Assembly (NCBI GenBank): GCA_024275955.1
Contig: JAJRYD010000050.1
Coordinates: forward strand, 1-46,627
Direction of reading: 5' to 3'
Origin: Nitrospirota bacterium
GTDB taxonomy: Bacteria > Nitrospinota_A > UBA7883 > JACRGQ01
Length of the DNA stretch: 46,627 bases
Shown: one piece after another, positions 42,178 through 46,627 of the stretch
Position numbering within the stretch: position 1 is the stretch's first letter
How the letters are laid out: each line of letters begins with the position of its first letter
Made by a program: the position numbers and the translations under genes
Notes under the pieces: model-generated
What the model saw: the letters and a program-made list of their open reading frames with translations, nothing else
The model's database searches: none
Told to the model about the DNA's origin: nothing

Positions 42178-43175
42178 GAGCTAGTATTTCCGCTTATAGC
42201 CTCTATAGCTTCTGCCAAGAGCTTCTCTTTTACCTCTGAAAAGCTCCCCTCTAGCGTAGCGCCGCTCGCCTTTGCGTGTCCACCACCTCCGAATTTTGAC
42301 GCGATACGGTTTACATCAATTTTTCCAAGCGATCTTAGGCTTACCCGCCATTTTCCTTTTTCTAGTTCCTTAAAAAGAAACGCGACTTCTATCCCGACTA
42401 TCGAAAGAATATAGTTAACAAAGCCGTCGGTATCTATTTTTTGTCCGATATCTGATGAAAACAGACCGTAGCCGAGGTGGGAAATCCCTACAGTTCCGCT
42501 GTTATAAACCTCTATATTTACGAGCATTGTGCCTAGCCCGAATAATGTCTCTTTGTCGGTGGAGTAGTAGAGTTTTCTGGCTATAAGCTCTGGGTTGGCC
42601 CCTGCCGCCACAAGGCTAGCGGCCGCCCTTAGTGTCTCCGGCTTGGTATTATCGAACCTAAAGTGGCCGGTATCGGCAGAAATTCCGGTATAAAGGGCAG
42701 AGGCAGATTCTCGGTCAGGAATGATATTCATTATGGCTAGCATATCAGTCACCAGATGCGCCGCCGCCGCGTAGTCTGGAAGCACTAGATTGCATGTTCC
42801 GTACATCTCGTTGCTTATATGGTGATCTATATTCAGGATTCCACTATTTTTGGAGAGCAGTTTGGATACAGGGCCTATGCGTTCCAAGTGTGGAACGTCT
42901 ACTATTATGGCACTGTCAAAAGAGCTGTCGCTCATATTTTCATCGTAAGTTTTGAATTTGCGAATAGCATTTATAAAAGAAAGTTTTTCCTCGATAGGAT
43001 CCGGAACAACTATTTCGAAACTTTTGCCCAGTTTTTTTAAAAGCCCAGCTATGCCTACAATAGCTCCAACACCGTCGCCATCGGAGCCGATATGAGTTGT
43101 TAAGAGGAAACGGTCATTCGTCTGTATAAACTTGATAGCGGCATCAAACTCTGTACGAAATCGATTTTCCTGCAT
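42174..43175 (-). CDS. DHH-family phosphoesterase, NrnA-like
   Basis: A 333-residue protein with DHH motif (NIDHHISNEMYG) and a C-terminal DHHA1 domain ending FGGGGHAKASGATL. It resembles NrnA-type oligoribonucleases/pAp phosphatases, which degrade short RNA and pAp. Start TTHIGSDGDGVGA contains the metal-binding aspartates. It also recalls the DHH domain of the fusion at 6569, but as a free-standing enzyme. Confidence 0.88.
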   Translation of the reverse strand: MQENRFRTEFDAAIKFIQTNDRFLLTTHIGSDGDGVGAIVGIAGLLKKLGKSFEIVVPDPIEEKLSFINAIRKFKTYDENMSDSSFDSAIIVDVPHLERIGPVSKLLSKNSGILNIDHHISNEMYGTCNLVLPDYAAAAHLVTDMLAIMNIIPDRESASALYTGISADTGHFRFDNTKPETLRAAASLVAAGANPELIARKLYYSTDKETLFGLGTMLVNIEVYNSGTVGISHLGYGLFSSDIGQKIDTDGFVNYILSIVGIEVAFLFKELEKGKWRVSLRSLGKIDVNRIASKFGGGGHAKASGATLEGSFSEVKEKLLAEAIEAISGNTSS

Positions 43176-43226
43176 AATTATTTTGTTCCTTGCTCTGAAA
43201 TTTAGAGGAGAAGAACCTCGCCTATA

Positions 43227-43391
43227 TTATTCCGCAACCTTTGAGAAATCGCTTTTGGTAACTCCACATGCAGGGCAGGCCCAGTCGTCGGGGATATCCT
43301 TAAAAGCTGTGCCTGGCTTAATACCGCTGTCAGGGTCGCCTTTTGCTTCATCGTAAACCCACCCACAAACATTGCAAATCCACCGCTCCAT
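43227..43391 (-). CDS. Rubredoxin
   Basis: A 54-residue protein, too short for ordinary gene calling, with the two rubredoxin iron knuckles: CNVCGWVY near the N-terminus and CPACGVTK near the C-terminus. Start at 43391 follows a GGAGG site with a 5-nt gap. A second ATG lies one codon upstream. It carries electrons in anaerobic metabolism and oxygen or superoxide defence. Confidence 0.93.
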   Translation of the reverse strand: MERWICNVCGWVYDEAKGDPDSGIKPGTAFKDIPDDWACPACGVTKSDFSKVAE

Positions 43392-43509
43392 CATAACCTC
43401 CTGATTTTTTAGGGATATCTAGAATATTTTGTACCAAAAGCAGACACCCAATTATACGCTTTGAATTTAAATTAGCAAATTAAATGGCAGCCCATACTTG
43501 GAGCTATCG

Positions 43510-44895
43510 CTAATCTTTTTTCTGGAAAGCGGATACATCTATCGCGTAGTTTTTTATCTTCTCCTGAAGGTTTTTCCGCGCTAGGTTTATCGTATCGGCT
43601 GTCCGCGTAATGTTCCCTTTGTTTATTTCCAAAGCTCTTTCAAGATACTCTTTCTCGAATGCCTGTTTAGCCTCTTTCAATGGCGGGAGAGTTTCTCCGC
43701 TAAATGGAAAACTTTTCCCGCTTAAGGTTTCCCTAAAGTTGTCGGAGAGGTCATTTATATCTATTATCTTTTCTTTGGCTAAAACTACGGCGCGCTCTAT
43801 AACATTTTGCAGTTCCCGTATATTGCCCGGCCAATGGAATTTCTTAAGCGCGTCGAGTGCTCTTTCCGTAAACCCATCCATATCCCGATTAACTTCCATT
43901 TTGTATTTTTCCAGAAAATGGTGAGCAAGGAGAGGGATGTCGTCCAGCCGTTCCCGTAGCGGCGGCACGCTGATTGTTATCACATTAAGCCTGTAGTAGA
44001 GATCTTCCCTAAAGCGGCCTTCTTGTACCTCTTTTGCAAGATCTCGGTTAGTCGCGGTGATTATCCGTACATCTGTTTTTATAGTTTTGGTACCGCCGAC
44101 ACGCTCAAACTGACGTTCCTGCAAAAAGCGGAGTAGCTTTACCTGAACAGTTTGCGATATCTCTCCTATTTCATCGAGAAACAAAGTTCCGCCGTTTGCC
44201 GCTTCAAATCTTCCTTTTTTCTGGGAAACAGCGCCGGTAAAAGAGCCTTTTTCGTGACCGAACAGCTCGCTCTCCAGAAGGTTTTCCGAGAGCGCGGCAC
44301 AAGCAAGCTTGATAAAGGGGCCGTTGCTCCTTTTGCTTTGATCGTGTATCGCGTTTGCCACCAGTTCTTTTCCGGTACCGCTCTCTCCAAGAATTGAAAC
44401 GGTAGTATTGGCATTTGCCACGGTGCCTATAAGCTCTAGAATAGACTTTAGCTCAGCCGTATTGCCGATTATCGGGCCGGTTTTTCTGGTTTGCGCCAGA
44501 GCAATCTTGAGGCTTCTGTTTTCCTCCCTCATTTTTTGGAGATCTTGGACTTTTTGAACCTCGTTTAAGAGATCATCAGGTTCGAAAGGTTTAAGGATGT
44601 AGCTATACGCCCCTTTTTTAATAGCTTCTACCGCCGATTTGATGCTTCCGTGGGCGGTAACGATTATCATTTCGGTATTGGGCCACGACTTTTTAATTTT
44701 TTCAAGAAGCTCCATTCCGTCCATATGGGGCATCATAAGATCGCTGAGGACTATTGGGTAAAAATCTCTTTCCATCATTTTAATAGCCTCTAAGCCTGAA
44801 AACGCAGAAGCAGATTCAATAGACCCAGACTCCAGCATATGCGAGATGAGGTCTACATTATCGGGATTGTCATCAACTATCAATATTTTATCCAT
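43510..44895 (-). CDS. NtrC-family sigma-54-dependent response regulator
   Basis: A 461-residue regulator: receiver domain ([10 protein letters not shown], phospho-Asp in SDL, and KPFEPDD), a sigma-54 AAA+ core with Walker A GESGTGKE, the GSFTGA loop that contacts sigma-54, [22 protein letters not shown], and a C-terminal Fis-type helix-turn-helix ([20 protein letters not shown]). It switches on sigma-54 promoters after phosphorylation. No histidine kinase is next to it. Targets are unknown. Confidence 0.93.
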   Translation of the reverse strand: MDKILIVDDNPDNVDLISHMLESGSIESASAFSGLEAIKMMERDFYPIVLSDLMMPHMDGMELLEKIKKSWPNTEMIIVTAHGSIKSAVEAIKKGAYSYILKPFEPDDLLNEVQKVQDLQKMREENRSLKIALAQTRKTGPIIGNTAELKSILELIGTVANANTTVSILGESGTGKELVANAIHDQSKRSNGPFIKLACAALSENLLESELFGHEKGSFTGAVSQKKGRFEAANGGTLFLDEIGEISQTVQVKLLRFLQERQFERVGGTKTIKTDVRIITATNRDLAKEVQEGRFREDLYYRLNVITISVPPLRERLDDIPLLAHHFLEKYKMEVNRDMDGFTERALDALKKFHWPGNIRELQNVIERAVVLAKEKIIDINDLSDNFRETLSGKSFPFSGETLPPLKEAKQAFEKEYLERALEINKGNITRTADTINLARKNLQEKIKNYAIDVSAFQKKD

Positions 44896-45061
44896 AACCT
44901 ACTAATGCTAATATAAACAGCCTGTGCTGTAAACATATCTAATTTTTAATTTGCCACATGGTGTAAATCTGCTGATAATTGACAGGCAGGCAAAAGAGGG
45001 GAGTTTCTCACCTATCAAGCGACCGATAGCTTAAGAGCCTGCGCACGATTAAGGAGAACTG

Positions 45062-46465
45062 ATGCTTCCAGACCGACTGCCGCTAAAAGCTAAAATCGTA
45101 CTGATGGTTAACAGCTCTGGGGCGGTGAAGAAAAATGACCGCCTCTCAGTTGCTGTTTCAGGCGGGCCGGACTCTACGGCGCTTTTGTTCCTTTTGGAAA
45201 GTGTTAAGGACGAGCTAGGTATAAAGCTTGTCGCCTGCCACCTTAATCATCAGTTAAGAGGGGAGGAATCCGATAAGGATGAGCAGTTTGTCAAAGAACT
45301 CGCGGAGAGCCTTTCAATCCCTTTTAGGGCGGCCAGTGCAAATCTGCCAGAGTACCGTGCTCAAAATGGAGGCTCGACGCAGTCTGCCGCCAGAGAGCTA
45401 AGGTACCAGTTTTTCGATAGCCTTATTAAAAGCAGGTTTGCCGATAAAATTGCGATAGGCCATACAAAGGATGACAGTGCCGAAACACTTTTGATAAATT
45501 TTTTGCGGGGGACAGGTCTCTCAGGACTTACAGGTATTCCATCTATCCGAGAAGAAAAAATAATCCGGCCGCTTATCGAGGTGTCGAAAAAGGAAATTCT
45601 GGCATATCTAAATGAAAATAAGATTGTGTTTAGGACAGACTCCTCAAATTCTTCCGATAAATATCTTAGAAATCAGATAAGGAATAATCTTCTTCCGCTT
45701 TTGGAGAGAGAGTACAATCCGGCCCTTAAAGACTCACTGTGCCGCACGTCGGTAGTCCTTAGCGATATAGATGACTTTATTTCCGGGCTTGGCGATGAGG
45801 CTCTCGCAGAGGTTCTAGTCTCTGCAAAAAAGGAGGAAGTGGTTGTAGATTCGGCAAAACTTAAAAGTTATCCAAAAGCTCTGCAAAGAGAGGTTTTGCG
45901 CAAAATTGTCGCAAAGGTAAGAGGCTCTTTTGCGGCTCGGATATCTTTTGACAGGACAGAAGATTTGGGACAGCTTTTGCGAGGAGAGAGAAGCGGAGAG
46001 CTGGATCTGCCCGGCATAAAGGCGGTGCTCTCTGGCGAGAGGCTTGCCGTTAGAACTTCAGAATTTCCAAAGGCACAACCGTTTTCATATAAATTTGATG
46101 AAGACAGCCTTATTTTTCTTGAAGAGATATCTGCCTCCATAGAGGTGCGTCCGGCAGGCGGGGATGATGTAGATTTTGATAAATCGTGCAGGAAGGTGTT
46201 TCTCAATGGAGAGGCGATACCTTCTGACGCGGTGATAAGGAGCCGGCGGGAGGGCGATAGATTTTATCCGCTTGGTGCCGATGGGTCGCAAAAGCTTAAA
46301 AAGTTTTTTATAGACCAAAAACTGTCCAAATGGGAACGGGATTCGATACCGCTTCTGGCATCTGGCTCCGATATTTTATGGATTCCTGGGTACAGAATAT
46401 CCCAAACCGTTCGTCTGCCTGAACAGCGGGGGAAAATACTAAAATTGGAGTACAGGGAACGGTAG
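45062..46465 (+). CDS. tilS: tRNA(Ile)-lysidine synthase
   Basis: A 467-residue TilS: the PP-loop SVAVSGGPDSTALL near residue 28, the KLVACHLNHQLRGEESD block, IAIGHTKDDSAETLLINFLRGTG, and a C-terminal tRNA-binding part (GDRFYPLG...KLKKFFIDQK). It modifies the wobble cytidine of AUA-reading tRNA-Ile to lysidine. AAGGAG lies just before the ATG. The neighbouring ftsH often seen next to tilS is not in the remaining bases. Confidence 0.95.
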   Translation: MLPDRLPLKAKIVLMVNSSGAVKKNDRLSVAVSGGPDSTALLFLLESVKDELGIKLVACHLNHQLRGEESDKDEQFVKELAESLSIPFRAASANLPEYRAQNGGSTQSAARELRYQFFDSLIKSRFADKIAIGHTKDDSAETLLINFLRGTGLSGLTGIPSIREEKIIRPLIEVSKKEILAYLNENKIVFRTDSSNSSDKYLRNQIRNNLLPLLEREYNPALKDSLCRTSVVLSDIDDFISGLGDEALAEVLVSAKKEEVVVDSAKLKSYPKALQREVLRKIVAKVRGSFAARISFDRTEDLGQLLRGERSGELDLPGIKAVLSGERLAVRTSEFPKAQPFSYKFDEDSLIFLEEISASIEVRPAGGDDVDFDKSCRKVFLNGEAIPSDAVIRSRREGDRFYPLGADGSQKLKKFFIDQKLSKWERDSIPLLASGSDILWIPGYRISQTVRLPEQRGKILKLEYRER

Positions 46466-46616
46466 CTAGTCGCCCTTGATAAAGCAGGTTTTTAGTGTGG
46501 CAAGGTTTTGTAACTGACCTTCCTGTTTAGTTTTCTGCCGATAAATCTTCGTAAAACCGCCAGCCAAAAAGAAAGAATAAGAAAGCCCATAGTAGCTTTC
46601 TCATATTATGCCCAGC

Positions 46617-46627
46617 ACCGCAGAGAA
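46617..46627 (+). repeat. ACCGCAGAG repeat, copy 3 (cut by the window end)
   Basis: ACCGCAGAGAA matches the start of the repeats at 5738 and 6500. Its extent beyond the window is not visible. Confidence 0.35.

Noticed and set aside
46478-46600. A short minus-strand membrane-like ORF (~32 codons) after tilS
   Set aside because: It has no ribosome site or family match and ends within the window, so it is likely chance.

Overview
The window reads as a piece of chromosome from a Gram-negative, probably anaerobic or microaerophilic, menaquinone-using, flagellated bacterium. The evidence is a four-domain pyruvate/2-oxoacid:ferredoxin oxidoreductase, rubredoxin, the futalosine menaquinone genes mqnE and mqnA, a fused DHH-CBS-poly(A)-polymerase-type tRNA nucleotidyltransferase, multiheme c-type cytochromes, outer-membrane beta-barrels and a flagellar cap operon. 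This combination fits lineages such as Nitrospirota, Nitrospinota or the former Deltaproteobacteria. I cannot fix the phylum from the sequence alone. No tRNA, 16S/23S rRNA, CRISPR array, transposase or prophage was seen.

Layout. Positions 1-5.6 kb (minus strand) hold a 2-oxoacid oxidoreductase as two fused genes (gamma-delta, then alpha-beta running off the left edge), then recR-ebfC-dnaX with the SRP RNA gene beside dnaX. From 5.7 to 6.6 kb lies a repeat-rich patch with a frame-broken unknown gene. From 6.6 to 12.1 kb are the tRNA nucleotidyltransferase fusion, pyrophosphatase, mqnE and mqnA. From 12.2 to 15.6 kb (minus) lies the run mltG, SprT-like peptidase, methyltransferase and a SEC-C gene broken by three frameshifts. 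From 15.7 to 22.9 kb (plus) are a TerB/DnaJ protein, a Cyc2-like porin-cytochrome with a structured leader, a REC-REC-HD-GYP regulator, and a flagellar cap operon (FliD-like with EF-hand loops, a small chaperone-like protein, a FlgM-like protein) behind a sigma-28-like promoter. From 22.9 to 31.3 kb (minus) are proS, ispG, queD, a lidless Hsp70, a STAS protein, and then the overlapping set thiC-rsmE-aminotransferase.

From 32.1 to 39.6 kb (plus) lies the most coherent system in the window: an outer-membrane protein, P-II, two AmtB ammonium channels, an NrfH/NapC-type tetraheme quinol dehydrogenase, an octaheme hydroxylamine-oxidoreductase-family cytochrome, and glutamine synthetase. The arrangement suggests a periplasmic nitrogen-oxide (nitrite or hydroxylamine) conversion linked to ammonium uptake and assimilation. 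The rest (39.9-46.5 kb) carries a DsbA-like lipoprotein, a CI-type HTH protein, a protein with a histone-H1-like lysine/alanine tail, an NrnA-like DHH phosphoesterase, rubredoxin, an NtrC-type regulator and tilS.

The clearest candidates for undescribed biology are the HAO/NrfH/AmtB/GlnA cluster, the porin-cytochrome with its pseudoknot-capable leader, the structured intergenic element at 31449-31559, and the flagellar cap protein with tandem calcium-binding loops.
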